Positions 20,836 through 32,204 of a DNA stretch of 64,000 nucleotides are shown here, one piece after another. The notes below the pieces were generated by a model. The model made no database searches. It was not told the origin of the DNA and saw nothing but the letters and a program-made list of their open reading frames with translations. The stretch lies in NCBI GenBank assembly GCA_951799405.1, contig OX637339.1:12524001-12588000 (forward strand), in the 5' to 3' direction. Source of the stretch: Agapetus fuscipes (lineage: Eukaryota > Arthropoda > Insecta > Trichoptera > Glossosomatidae). Position 1 is the first letter of the stretch; each line of letters opens with the position of its first letter. The position numbers were made by a program, and so were the translations under genes.

Positions 20836-21450
20836 CTTGATTCAGTTTTCCCCTTCCAAAATAAAACTGCAATCAAAACTCAAGCGTTCATTTTGTGTTA
20901 ACAATAATTGTAATCAGCTGTTGCGTTTCGACCATATTTAAAAATTTACACGCAACATTGGAAGGAGTGAAACTCTTGTTCGTTGTTTGCAATTTAAAAT
21001 TTTGAAACTCGAAAAAAGAACGCGATTCTCACGTGTTTTCGTTTCGATTCCGGCATCGTTAAATTTTTCACGCTGTTTCGATTTCGAAAATGAAACCGAA
21101 TTTTGAATTTCAAATCTGGCGTTCTTTTTTATAACTTTCAAATCCAATTATATCTTGTAATCTTCTTCATTTTTGTTGTTTTTTCTTTTTCTTTTTCTTT
21201 TCTGTAAATGATGCTGGAACGAGTGTCATCTGAAAAAAAAAACATTTCATTAAAAAACACATCATGAAAACAATCTCCCACTTTGAGTAAAGTGGTTGGC
21301 GTAAGGCATAGAATTGTGAACAAGAAAAGGTTTCTTTTCCCATGAAAAAAAGTTATCCACCCCAATATTTCGTGTCTCAATGCAATATTTTTTTCCATAA
21401 ATAATTTTAATTAATTGTATTCGATATTGATGTATACGAATTAATTGTAA
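20836..21450. promoter_or_regulatory. Presumed 5' UTR and promoter side of the large Ser/Arg-rich gene
   Basis: Immediately upstream of the start codon on the minus strand. No TATA element or start site can be assigned by eye. The TGA nine bases before ATG excludes an N-terminal extension unless an intron intervenes. Confidence 0.35.
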
Positions 21451-21454
21451 ACGA

Positions 21455-21750
21455 TATTGGTAGAGTGCTTGCGTTACATGCTAGAGGACTAGTATAGGGT
21501 TTGATCTCCATCAAGTACATATGTCATGAATGATTTCCCGTTTCAGTGTTAATTTCAAATTAAAAATCATAGTAGGAACTTTATATTCCGTGATCTGTGG
21601 TAGTAACCGACAATGCGCAATATTGATACAATATTGATTCTTCCTGGAACGTGGAGAAACTCCCACTTGGAGTGAAGTGTTAGGCGTACCTAAAGTTGTT
21701 ACCTTTATCTGTGTAAATAAATAGGTTCTACTTATTACAGCAAGAAATTG
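21455..21750 (+). repeat. Diverged family C SINE
   Basis: GGTAGAGTGCTTGCGTTACA head, ATGATTTCCCGTTTCAGTGT body and AAATAAATAGGTTCTACTTA tail. An insertion in the middle (about 21,570-21,650) separates the two halves. Confidence 0.65.
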
Positions 21751-22074
21751 CACTATTCGTTTTTCCCCCTAATATTTCGTGTCTGAATGCAATACATTTT
21801 TCCATGCATAATTAATATGAATTTTATGCGGTGCAGTTTAAGTGAGAACTCTGTCTTTATGTAAGCAGTAAGACTATCGGGAAAGGAACCACGCACCGTT
21901 TCATTTGTAGTCGGTCACGCATTCTGTGAGACAACAAACCCACTGACACAAGACAAAGTTGGCCAATATGGCCGCACAAAACCATTATCCACACATCAGA
22001 CAATAAACTGAATTTATAATGGACCCAGCACAATCTTTAATTGAGAAAAACTTTCTCGTCGAAAATATGCGGAA

Positions 22075-22160
22075 AACTACGGTCCTTAGTAACCAGTAAC
22101 AAATAGTTTTTGTCTTTTCTTTGGCAACCCGGCCGTGTGACGTCTAAATTTTGTATAAGT
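22075..22160. mobile_element. Family E MITE end
   Basis: TTCTTTGGCAACCCGGCCGTGTGACGTC matches the right end of the element at 49,010-49,223. Similar ends occur near 12,820, 23,735, 37,365, 40,450 and 51,220. Confidence 0.55.
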
Positions 22161-22364
22161 CAGTTCATATGCGAAGCTCATTGAATCGTATACAATCAAA
22201 GGGCGGAAATCAAGATTTAAAAAAAATAGTATTCTTGATGATGAATGAAATTTCAATGGAAAAAGAGTTCCTTGACGGTTGGTATGAGGCTGTCTACACT
22301 TAATATAAATCTTAAAAGTATACATACCTATGAAAATGAGTAAGAAATAGTGTCTACTTGTGTC

Positions 22365-22680
22365 TTGGACCGGTCCGTACTCCAGTGGTAACACTTTGGA
22401 CTTGTAAATGGAAGGTTGTGGATTCGAATCCCGGCGGAGCACAAAAGTATACCAATTATTTTCCAAATCTGCTCTTTGCTGGGTTGAAAAATTCGTAAAC
22501 CTTTACCAAAGACCTGTCACTGAAAGGTCCATCCAACCTTACAACCATTGGGTCTTACTTGAGAATTGGCGCTTTCTACAGCGACGACCAAGCTCGCAGA
22601 GGGCTCTTGAGGTGTGATACACACAAAAACAGCGCTCACCAAATAAATCATCCTAATATTATTATTATTATTAAAATAGT
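22365..22680 (+). repeat. Family B tRNA-derived SINE, full length with ATT tail
   Basis: Reference copy. The head GTCCGTACTCCAGTGGTAAC and B box GGATTCGAATCCCGG give the internal RNA polymerase III promoter, and AAATCATCCTAATATTATTA forms the tail. Length is about 310 bp. No tRNA cloverleaf with pairing acceptor ends is formed, so it is not a tRNA gene. Confidence 0.9.
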
Positions 22681-22954
22681 TTCGACTCTATATCAAACTA
22701 TATCACAACCCAATGGTCTCCACGTTTTTTTTTTCATTTTAATGTTCGAGAAAACAAAACATATTCGCGCCTACATAATTACTACTGAGTCAGTGGATTA
22801 TAAGCCTCTTTTATGTTCACATACATTGTCTGTGACTAAGAACTGAAAATCACATCCTGCTTACTTACAATAACAAGGAAATACAGTGGACGTGCATTTT
22901 AAAGAAAAAACGTCATTAAAAAATACAAGTTGCTCAACGAGCCATGCAAAGATT

Positions 22955-23130
22955 GCAAACGCAACTAAGCTGCATATATACAGCAAGTTTTTACTGCGTT
23001 CACCCCAAAAAGGATCGCATGTGGCAAGTGGAACTTACTTGTTTCACAGAGCCGACATTAAGCCAACAACTTCATTTCAAGTGATGGTTTTCCCAGCTCC
23101 TGAGGAAGCTGGTTTCTTGTGAAGGCTGAG
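22955..23130 (-). repeat. Family C SINE, 3' part
   Basis: Inverted tail AACTAAGCTGCATATATACA through CACCCCAAAAAGGATCGCAT to CTTGTGAAGGCTGAG. Confidence 0.8.
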
Positions 23131-23139
23131 AAAACTATA

Positions 23140-23640
23140 CATCATAATGTTTAAGTTTCATAATTAATGCATGGCCACAAGTAGACACGCATAAATTAAC
23201 GCTTAAACATGCTGCATGTGTACGAACAAAATGGAAAAACCAAATCTAAAATGAAAATTTGATGTTTGGATTGACAATGTCACCCCTGTTTCAGGGTACG
23301 CCGGAAATCTATAATCTTGATAACAATGATTCAAACATTCAATTTATTAACATTCAAAACTCATCAAATGCATTCCCACAAACAGACACGTATAGGTTCG
23401 CGCTTACAAATGCTGAATGTGTACATTATCATTAAAATCCAAAGCTCAAATGAATATAAGCCCTGCAACTTTTTCCGACCTTCCCTGTAACAGGGAAGAC
23501 ATTGGTAATGTGAACCATTTTTGACAGCAAGAGTTGCAGAAATAGCGTTAATTTGAGTTTTGGGATTTCATTTTGTAAGTTCACATACGGCATGTGTAAG
23601 CGTGAACTTATAGATCTGCTTGTGGAAATAAATTTATTAT
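23140..23640 (-). repeat. Mosaic of family A pieces
   Basis: 23,140-23,300 and 23,335-23,535 are inverted copies, one ending in CACCCCTGTTTCAGGG. 23,575-23,640 is a plus-oriented tail (CATACGGCATGTGTAAGCGT). Several insertions into one another are likely. Confidence 0.7.
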
Positions 23641-24081
23641 GAATAAACAAAGAACGAAGACGTACGTTACACTTGTATGGGACTGCTACTAAAAACAAAA
23701 TATAATGTATTATTTTGTCTTTTCCCTAACAGCCCAGCCGTGTTACATCACATTTCTTCCTTCCTATTTAAATTTTTAGTTCATCAATTTTAATTCCACA
23801 ATATTTTTATGAAATTTAAATGTTGAACAATCAGATTTCACTAATGGTACAAAGCTATCTATGAATGTTGCCATTCCAAATGATCAAACATTGAGGATGC
23901 AATGTTGCCATAATCAATTATTATTACATTTTTTCTTGATTGGCAACAATGCAAAATTAATGAATACCTATCGAGTTATTTTATATCTACCAAGAATTTC
24001 TTAAAAACAAATATGAATGAAAAGAAATACCTGTTTATTTCTAAATACATACTTTTATTTTAGTTCCTTTAGAAATGTACT

Positions 24082-24415
24082 AATAGTTTGGTACGCGGTT
24101 GACCAACCTTACGGTAAAAATTGGTTCATTTTAACTGTCACATGCTTTAGGAAAATGCGGCAAGTACGTTACTGGTATGGTCGAGCGAATGAGGCGTTGG
24201 CTCTAGAATTAGCGTTATTGAAACAAGCGTAGGTTCGAACCCTGCCATATCCCTACTTAACGATAACTTTGACCCTGGTTAAACATATGTCAACATATTC
24301 ATTAATAATTCATTAAAATATGCAAAAATGGATTATCAAATTTTGATTTGGATACCTGTTTCTGACCAGACCAAACAGGTTAGTGAATTATAGGCCTCTT
24401 CACATATCTATATTT
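24082..24415 (+). repeat. Family A scrap followed by a family D SINE
   Basis: 24,082-24,165 matches the family A start (GGTACGCGGTTGACC). 24,180-24,415 is family D with head GAATGAGGCGTTGGCTCTAG, B box GGTTCGAACCC and end CTCTTCACATATCTAT. Confidence 0.7.
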
Positions 24416-24659
24416 TTTTAATGTACAGGGAACTGCACTCGACTTTATTGCAAAATATCAGAAAAAATAGGTTGGTGGATTGAATTCATCTTAACAAATC
24501 TACTTGTAAAAAAAGCGCGGGTAACTGCAATCGACTTTTTTGCACAAATGAACCCACAAAAGGTGTGAGTAAAGTAAGAATCATCTACCAGCTTTTGCAG
24601 TTTCATTAACAACAACAAATCAATTTTAGTCCACTGCGGTGTGTACTCGTACAATACGT

Positions 24660-25115
24660 AACCAAACGCAACTAAGCTACACATATAGTGTAACTTCTTG
24701 CCTGCGTTATCCCCGAAGGGTTCGCATGTGGCGATTCGGGACCTATTTATTTTACGGGTAAGGGAGCCGGCCTCATACCAACCACTTTCAGTTGAAGTGG
24801 GCGTTTCCAAACTCCCGGGGGGGCTGGTTCTCATTTCTTATGAAGGCTGAGTAAACCTTGAGATCGAACCCTTGCTCTCGGCATGGAATGCAAGCATTCT
24901 ACCAATTGAGCTATCGACCTTTTTACGAGCTTGGCCGTCGTCGCTACAAAGCGCCAATTCTCAAGCAAGACCCAGTTGCTGTAAGGCTGGATGGACCTTT
25001 TGGAGGATGGAACCAGCCATATAAATACTCAAATGAATATAAATATTTGGATGATTTATTTATTGAGCTCTGTTTTGTTTAAATCACACCTCAAGAGCCC
25101 TCTGCGAGTGTAGCT
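24660..25115 (-). repeat. Inverted composite SINE: family C plus family B
   Basis: 24,660-24,925 is family C on the minus strand, from tail to tRNA-like head (the inverted head is ACCAATTGAGCTATCGACC). It is joined by TTTTTACGAGCTTGG to inverted family B. This is the same junction as at 10,540-10,550. 25,025-25,115 carries the inverted B tail. Confidence 0.75.
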
Positions 25116-25424
25116 TCTTTTTCCGATCTTTTATCGACTTATTTTTATGCCGCCATATGTCCAACTCCCATTTCAGACCTATGGTTGCTTGTAATATTTT
25201 ATTAGCTTAGATTATACATAGAGTGAACCCAATTTGGCCAAATACAAAGCAGGCCCTTCAAAATATTGGCAAAAAAGCAAAAAAAGAACCTTGGACTGTT
25301 CGCACAAAGGTCAGGAACTTTTATATATTAAGAAAGTTCAATAAATATATCAAAAGAAAATAAAGAATACATTTATAGGTCTGTTATTTATGTTACAGCT
25401 TCTTTCAATATATTTGAAATTCGA

Positions 25425-25822
25425 TATTATCGACCTATCCGTTGTCTAGTGGTTGATGCTTGGGAATCATAATCGGAAGGTCGTGGGTTCGACTCCCAAA
25501 GTAGCATAAAAAAAATAACCTCATATATTTCATGCCGAGAGCTCAGGGTGAATCCCACCAAATGTATCATAAATCCCATTTGTTCCGTCAGTTTTTTTTG
25601 TCCCGTTGCAGTATTTGTCCCATTTCAGTGCTTATTTCAAACCCAAAAGAAAAAAGCGGCAAGTTTTACTCAGTCTTCACAAGAAATGAGTACCAGCCCC
25701 ATCGCGACCTGGGAAATGGTTGGCGTATACCCGTAAAAATAAATAGGTTCACTCGCCACGTGCGACCTCTTCGGAGAAAACGCGGCAAGAAGTTACACTA
25801 TATGCTTAACTTAGTTGCGTCT
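25425..25822 (+). repeat. tRNA-like SINE head followed by a family C element
   Basis: 25,435-25,506 has A box (GTTGTCTAGTGGTTGATGC) and B box (GGGTTCGACTCCC) but no pairing acceptor stem. 25,528-25,822 is the family C body and tail. Confidence 0.65.
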
Positions 25823-26300
25823 TATTTTATAACAAGATGCCTACACATCTAGAATGAGTAAGAAAGAACTTGCAAGCATTTTCTTGTGAGCACGAATTAA
25901 ATATAAATCTTAAATTTTATTACACCTTTGCAACTTAAATTGTAGATATGAATAAAACCCACATGAAATCATTTTTATTTATAGCAACTCTGTCATACTT
26001 TACTAGGAAAGCTGTCGACCATGATTTTCATGTTTAACTCTTTCTAACACAACAATATTCCTGAACAATGAAGAATAACAGCTTTTATAGCGCTCGTAGT
26101 GCCATAGAAATAACACCTTTTGTAGTTTTTTCTTTATGCTTTCTACAATTAAAGTGAGGGCATCAAAATAAATAAACTTAAATACTTACAAGTTAAGCTA
26201 TTACTTTTATTTTTAAAGTGTTTACTTTATTTTAGAGTTATTATAGAATTTTTCATAAATTTGTTAGTTTTCATACATGAATTTTAATGCATTGTTACGA
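25823..26300. other. No feature recognised
   Basis: AT-rich DNA with one family A tail scrap (CACCTTTGCAACTTAAATTG near 25,925). Confidence 0.4.
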
Positions 26301-26304
26301 ATAT

Positions 26305-26520
26305 ATGAGTTTATATGGACTGATCACCCATACTGTAAAAAATGGTTCACTTGGCCAATGTCACCCCTGTGTCAGGGAAGGTCGGCAAAAGTTGTAGGGC
26401 TTATGTTCATTTGAGGTTTGGATTTTATCTGTAAGTACACATTCAGCATTTGTTAGCGTGTGTTTGTTCATACATTTGAGAGCTTTAAATTGATACATCC
26501 TTGCAACTTAGATTATATTA
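26305..26520 (+). repeat. Family A element
   Basis: CTGATCACCCATACTGTAAA start, TGTCAGGGAAGGTCGGCAAA core, CTTGCAACTTAGATTATATT end. A (TA)n run of about 20 bp follows at 26,539-26,560. Confidence 0.8.
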
Positions 26521-26742
26521 ATATTGTATTAAATGAATATATATATATATATATATTATATTGTATTATATATCTGTTTATTTAAAGCTAAACTTTAAGT
26601 TTTTGATTATTGTACCTACACGTATTTGCTCGAAGCTTCTGTTCGAGACAATTCTTGTATGGTCCGGTATATGCTAGAATAGCCTTTAGTAATTCTATAA
26701 ATACGGATTGCAGTGCTTTGTAGGGATCAGTACCCGATTATT

Positions 26743-26915
26743 ACCCTAAATAAAATACCAGCAAGGCTTACTCAGCCTTCACAAGAAATGAGTACCCCCA
26801 CTTCAACTGAAGAAGTTGGCTGGCCCCCTTTCTAGTAAAAATAAATAGGTTCCACTCGCCGCATGCGACCTCTTCGATGAAAACACGGCTAGAAGTTGCT
26901 CTGTACGCTTAGATT
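26743..26915 (+). repeat. Family C SINE, 3' part
   Basis: Begins in AAATAAAATACCAGCAAGGC and ends near GTACGCTTAGATTAG; head missing. Confidence 0.75.
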
Positions 26916-27409
26916 AGTAGCTTTTTTTAAAGGTTTGTAACCCTAGCAAGACATCAACTCTATTAAGCTATCTGCTTCGTCATCTCAGTAGTGACTTAGC
27001 CTTACGTGCATTTTTCCAGTTAGTTTTAATGTAAAGAGCAGCGATAAGTTACAATAATAATTGCTGTATGAAATGCAACACGGCAGATTCCTGAAGTTTT
27101 GGACGAAGTCGTATGCACCATTGAACAAAGGATGCCTGCAACACTTCGTTGCAAAAATAAAATTAAAAAACATCGACAAGTAAAGGCTGTTCCAATTGAG
27201 ACAGTAGGAATGTTTGTTTATTACTTAGTAATTTTACATCATTTTTTATAACAATCCATGTCGGTGCTTTGGACGAGCGGTTCAAGATGGTAACCTCGAC
27301 TAGCGTGTTTGATATAAAAGCAACAATAGTTCGATTCCTGTCGGGCTTTGTAATGATAAATTAGACTCATGTGCAAAATATATCATTGTTTCTGTATATA
27401 ACAAACTAA
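26916..27409. other. Unassigned DNA with a family D head
   Basis: 27,265-27,350 resembles the family D tRNA-like head (GTGCTTTGGACGAGCGGTTC and TAGTTCGATTCCTG). The rest is unassigned. Confidence 0.4.
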
Positions 27410-27648
27410 GGGCCTGTTGCACCAAACTCCAATCAGACAAAAATCGTGAAAAAAGTGTGATTTCTCCCTTTCGAATTAAAAATTTGGTGGCATGTAAGTC
27501 AGCTGATGTACATCATATTTCCTGTTTAAATTCCATCATATGATTACCCAATTCCGAAAAATATTTATCCGAGGTTCTTACCAGAATTAAGCAATCAAGT
27601 TTGATGTGTCAATTATTAATATTGATTGAAGGTTGGTGCAACAGGTCC
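27410..27648 (-). mobile_element. PIF/Harbinger-type MITE, second copy
   Basis: GGGCCTGTTGCACCAAACTC on the left and GGTTGGTGCAACAGGTCC on the right, 239 bp. Flanks are TAA and TGA. The interior is in the opposite orientation to the copy at 11,909. Confidence 0.85.
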
Positions 27649-27654
27649 TGACAT

Positions 27655-27960
27655 TCCATAATGCTATTGAAAGGAGGAAGCTGGGAATCAGCCTTAGGGA
27701 CAGGGTTCCCAACCAGGAGATTCGCAGATGCACTGGGGTCACTGATGTTGTACATAGCATGGTCTGCTTAATGTGGCACTAGGCAGGTTACGTCGCAAGA
27801 AAGGCGGCCGAAAAGGATCGTCCAATGGCGACCCAGGATGTCCAAGCGGGGAGTAAGTAGACCCTAACTGAGGTGGCCTAACTGAGATAAAAAAAAACTA
27901 TTGGAGAGGATTGGATGAAGCCTTCAGGACCCAGGAGTGGACTGAAAACTGAGGAACAAG
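27655..27960 (+). mobile_element. LINE remnant, reverse-transcriptase tail
   Basis: The plus frame reads IERRKLGISLRDRVPNQEIR, then RCTGVTDVVHSMVCLMWH, a stop, AGYVARKAAEKDRPM. This is the well-known C-terminal block of insect non-LTR retrotransposons. It is dead, with stops and a degenerate 3' end. Confidence 0.8.
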
Positions 27961-28159
27961 GAAAAGATATAAATTCTTATGAAACACAGACCAAGCATAA
28001 ACCCTCTCAACATCTTTGAAAAAAAAAACTTGTAGTGTTTGTTCATGGTAAAATAAAGCACGGAAACATTATTATGGCCACAAAAAAAATAGGCTACATG
28101 AAAAGTAAGTGTGATCCAGACAATAAAAATCAGTAAACTTCTTTGTTTGTGGCACATCT

Positions 28160-28350
28160 AGAGATTAGACCATCAGAACTTGGAAAGGATAGATGTAATG
28201 ACAGTGGGAAGACATAGAGAAAGGTGGATGGGACACATGCAGTGAATGAACCATCAGAGCCTGGAGAGGATAGTTGTGATGACAGACCCTGAAGCACGCA
28301 GGGCCGTGGGAATACTCAGAGCAAGGTGGCTGGACAAAATGATTATGAAC
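28160..28350 (+). mobile_element. Possible LINE scrap, two similar halves
   Basis: AGACCATCAGAACTTGGAAA and GAACCATCAGAGCCTGGAGA repeat 79 bp apart. The translation (RWMGH, RARWLDK) resembles LINE tails. Confidence 0.35.
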
Positions 28351-28689
28351 TGTCCTCATCAGAACGGCCTTCAAATGCCAAAGTTGGTAGGTATATTGGC
28401 GTGTCAGTGTTACCAACATTGGTAATTATTTTTGTTTATTAAGTGAGTGTTGCCAGACTGACTTGGGGAATTCAAAATGTACGGTGTGTAATCGATATGA
28501 AGTTTAAAAACATTATAAATTACTTTCATATTTGTAAAACAACTGAATGCATATGTTGATGATATTCAATTAAAAATACATCGAAACCACAATTTGTTTT
28601 ATTTCTTGCCACTCTGAAGTTATTTACCTTGATCAATCGATTAACCAACAAACTATCTATAATAATTTAAACTACAATCTAAGTTCAAA

Positions 28690-28890
28690 ATGAATAGTAA
28701 CATAGATTAATGTGTAATGCTTAACTTACGAAATGAAAGCCAAATCTTAAATGAACTTTGCGCCTGCATTTTTTGCTGCTCTTCACTGTAACAGGAGTGA
28801 TATTAGTAAAGTTAGTGCCCCATCAGAAAACTGAAAGACCCCTTCGGGGATAGCACGGCAATACACTATATGTGTAGCTTAGTTGCGTTT
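28690..28890. repeat. Family A fragment (minus) then family C tail (plus)
   Basis: 28,690-28,815 is a degraded inverted family A. 28,830-28,890 has CCCCTTCGGGGATAGCACGG and TATGTGTAGCTTAGTTGCGT. Confidence 0.65.
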
Positions 28891-29575
28891 TTTTTTTTAA
28901 CTACAAATTAAGAGCCCTAACCGCCAGCATGGCAGATCAACCGTCGCGTCGTTTCTTTCGGTTCTTGCATACTTCTTTCTCTCGTCCAAGTATTAAATGT
29001 GTTAGTAATAATTGATATCGATATTTTGCCTGACTTGGGGTGTAATATATTACATAGAGGCGGTGTTACACTAACCCACATGCCGCCATCTTAAGGTTAC
29101 GCTCAATGTCGTCTGCACACAGCTTTATATTACCTATATGGGACGAGCCCTCTAATAGTGAATAAATTTATAATTTGTAATATAATATTGTAGAATAATT
29201 TAATTGGCACAATGAGTTCTTTACAATGATCTTATGTACAAAATAACAAATTAAGCTGTAGTATAAAAAGTTACGTTCAATCTGTATCGTAGCGTTTTAA
29301 AAAAAAAAAATTAAAGTAACTGAAACGCTCACTACAGGCGCTGCTTTATTTTTCATATATTTTTTGATAGGAACTTTAAATATTTAATAATTAAAAAATA
29401 TTTATTCCTAATAAAAACGTTGCAAATATATATACCTACAGGCCTACACGCCTTATAATGAACGTGGCGAAAATATTAAAAAATAATAGTTTGAAGGTCC
29501 TAAAGTCAATTAGCTGTCATCTAAATTCATTTAAAGCCGTGTACACCTGTATACATTTAACATTTTTAACGATTG
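28891..29575. other. No gene recognised
   Basis: AT-rich DNA. CTAACCGCCAGCATGGCAG near 28,920 has relatives near 12,700 and 57,590, probably another low-copy repeat. Confidence 0.35.
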
Positions 29576-29745
29576 TGGGGGGAGATGTGTGAGTTCGCGC
29601 TTACACATGCTGCATACAAAATAAACCAAACCCCACATGAAAATCTGAGGTTTGATTTATTTATTCATCTTTCCCCGAAACCAGGGTTACATTTACTAAT
29701 TGAATCAAATGTTTGCAGCATGGAAGATCAGCCTCATATCAACCT
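29576..29745 (-). repeat. Family A fragment
   Basis: GAGTTCGCGCTTACACATGC start, CATGGAAGATCAGCCTCATA end; degenerate core. Confidence 0.65.
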
Positions 29746-30055
29746 ATTTAGACGAAGATGACGGCCCCAAAGGGACCCAGAAAGCGGCTGAACTGAGAAA
29801 AATGGCTGGACGGGGCTGTGTGGTAGAAGTATGAGACTGAAGGCCATGACTTGTGCAAGGTTTTCGTAACGATGACGATGCTTATAGAAAATTAGGAAAT
29901 CGCACTTTACGAGGGATAAATTATATATTTTTTTCTTATACACTTGTAATGTGAAACGGTTCGCCTTATACTTTACACGTCCTATAACATTAAAAGCTAA
30001 TGAATTGATTTGTAACACTTTTCTCCTGAAATCCTACAAGTTTTGCGTGCCAGCA

Positions 30056-30150
30056 GTGTGCCGCGTGTGTGCCAGAAGTGTGCTGAGCGTGTGCCGCATG
30101 TGTGTTGAGCGTGTGCCGCATGTGTGCTGAGCGTGTGCCGCATGTGTGTT
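30056..30150. repeat. 22-bp minisatellite
   Basis: GTGCCGCATGTGTGTTGAGC-type units, about four copies, immediately upstream of the 5S-like sequence. Confidence 0.8.
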
Positions 30151-30172
30151 TACTCAAAATCAAGCACTTAAC

Positions 30173-30290
30173 GTCAACGACGTTAGCCATGTTGAAAGCA
30201 CCGGTTCCCATAGATCACCGAAGTTAAGCAACATTGGGCGTGGTCAGTGCTTGGATGGGTAACCGCTCAGGTACACCGCGTGTCGTTGGC
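30173..30290 (+). rRNA. 5S rRNA-like sequence (pseudogene or SINE head)
   Basis: 118 bp matching the layout of animal 5S rRNA. The ends GTCAACGAC and GTCGTTGGC pair as helix I. The interior has GATCACCGAAGTTAAGCA, TTGGGCGTGGTCAGTGCTTG, GATGGGTAACCGCTCAGGTA and CACCGCGTG. The 5' third (TTAGCCATGTTGAAAGCACC) differs from the usual insect sequence. It is a single copy followed by no T-run terminator, and it runs straight into a family B SINE. A genuine gene would normally be tandem and end in T4, so a pseudogene or a 5S-derived SINE head is more likely. Confidence 0.75.
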
Positions 30291-30294
30291 ATCT

Positions 30295-30535
30295 TGGACC
30301 GGTCCGTAGTCCGTAGTGGCAACACTTCGGACTCGTAAATGGAAGGTTGTGGATTCGGATCCCGGCGGAGCACAAAAATATACCATTTATATTTCGAATG
30401 TGCTCTTCGCTGGGTTGAAAAATTCATAAACCTTTACCAATGACCGGTCACCAAAGGTCCATCCAGCCTTACAGCAACTGGGTCTTGCTTGAGTATTGGC
30501 GCTTTGTAGCGACGACCAAGCTCGTACACCTCTGC
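30295..30535 (+). repeat. Family B SINE directly downstream of the 5S-like sequence
   Basis: Head GACCGGTCCGTAGTCCGTAG with B box GGATTCGGATCCCGG, body to ACGACCAAGCTCGT, then unrelated sequence replaces the tail. Confidence 0.85.
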
Positions 30536-30844
30536 GGCACTACAACAAGTGTCATAGACCCCTAGAGTCTCTAGAATCTAGGGAGTCTCCCGCACAGGAT
30601 TTCTTAAAAAAAAAAAAAAAGAGGTTTTTTGTTTGTTTTCATTGTTTTCGCGAAGAAAAATGTGATTCATCATGTATGAACTAAAACAGCTACTTACGAG
30701 TACAATATAAAATTGACGCTTTTGTAAAAAAATAAACCTTAGTTGTGTTTGTGGACCTTTCAGTTCAAATACTGTGTTACCTACAGTAGATTGCTGATTA
30801 ACCGCAAGATCGATTAACCGAACAGCAACCTGTATACCTTCACC

Positions 30845-31065
30845 TTTGGTATGCGGCTGACCACCCATGCTGTAGAAGATGGTTCACTTGCCAATTTTTA
30901 AAAGTCGGCAAGAGCTGCGGGTGTATGTTCATTTCAAAGTTGAGCTTTGATTTTGAAGGTTCACATGCGGCATGTGCAAGCGTGAACTTATACGTGTCTG
31001 CTTGTGAGAATGCATATAATGTGAATCCCCAATGTTATATATCTTTGCAACTTAGATTCGATTAG
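30845..31065 (+). repeat. Family A element
   Basis: GGTATGCGGCTGACCACCCA start; the TTCAGGG core is partly deleted; ends CTTTGCAACTTAGATTCGAT. Confidence 0.8.
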
Positions 31066-31164
31066 ATTGGAACCTAGACCCACTCCCCCGTCTTATGATT
31101 GAATGGTTTTAAGCTCAAGAGGATGGTGAACAGATTCAGATAAATATCCTGAAAAAAATACTAG

Positions 31165-31599
31165 ATTTTTCAACTGAAACATAGATTATTAAAAGGGGCA
31201 GCCTTACGCCAACCACTTTACTTAAATTATAAGGTTTCTCGGTCCGAAAAAGATAAAATTAAATGGAAGAACTTCAAACGTCAGTGTTTTCAACCGTGTA
31301 ATTTAAACTTCTTAAATAAGAATTATAGCAGACAGACCTACGCACAGTGCAAAACGCCTGAGTTCATTTATAATTCAATTCCTAGAGGTTTTATATCGAA
31401 AATAGAAACTAAAGTCAATGAATTCTCCAATCTCACGCCACGCAGTCCGGCGGTCAGGCTTTTTATAGCCAGAGGAACAAGAAAAAACGAATACAGGCCA
31501 GCTGACTTTCTTGACCAGTACATCGAGTGTAAAACATTTACCCCTCGATCGCGTAAAACTAAAATGTATGTAAAATACGACGGCACTCCCAGTGAGTGA
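31165..31599 (+). pseudogene. Unassigned open frame without ATG, possible transposon ORF tail
   Basis: 144 codons are open from the TAG at 31,162 to TGA at 31,597-31,599. The first 25 or so codons overlap a family C scrap. The remainder, from about 31,243, has balanced protein-like composition (KWKNFKRQCFQPC early, IPRGFISKIETKVNEF mid, RPADFLDQYIECKTF late). There is no early Met, so it is either an internal exon or the 3' remnant of an element. A similar downstream segment (GGGGAGTTAAC) occurs at 17,380, which favours a mobile element. I do not recognise the family. Confidence 0.35.
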
Positions 31600-31924
31600 T
31601 TTGGTTTCCATAAAAAAAAATCGATTCACGCATCGAGGGGAGTTAACTCAATGCTTAATACTCGGGGTATGGAAGGATAAAAAGCCAAATACAAGTTGGC
31701 TGAATTTCTCGTCCAAGAATTAGGACGTTAAAATATGTGAACAGAATATATATTTCTACTTCATATGTGCACAGAAGAAACAAATGAAATCGGAACATTC
31801 CTTATTTCTCTCGGTGGGGAGACGTCACAATTTTTTTTTACGTTTTGGAATATGTAGATCTAATTGTGGTTATTTTCGGGAATACAAAATCTTACTTTAA
31901 ACGTTATTTCATCAATTATTGTTT

Positions 31925-32180
31925 CCTGACTTATAGGCTGGTATGAGGCTGACCACCCATACCTACTGTAAAAGATGGTTCACTTTTGTCAATGCCTACG
32001 AGTTTCAGAAAAGGTCTGCAAGAGTTGCAGGGCTCATGCTCATTTGAGATTTGGGTTTTTATGCTGTTAAGTTCAAATGCGGCATTTCGAAGCGCGAACT
32101 TACATGTGTCTGCTTGTGGAATACATTTAATATGAGTCTTAAATGTGACTAGGTACATCTTTGCAACTTAGGGAATAGAT
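31925..32180 (+). repeat. Family A element, full length
   Basis: CTGACTTATAGGCTGGTATG start to CTTTGCAACTTAGGGAATAG end. Confidence 0.85.
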
Positions 32181-32204
32181 TATAGATCTAATGTTCAGGA
32201 GCTT

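Noticed and set aside
25435..25506. Possible tRNA gene (A and B boxes present)
   Set aside because: The 5' and 3' ends cannot pair as an acceptor stem and the sequence continues into SINE body. The same applies to the other SINE heads in the window.
30173..30290. Functional 5S rRNA gene
   Set aside because: Single copy, no T-run terminator, divergent 5' third and direct junction to a SINE make a working gene unlikely.
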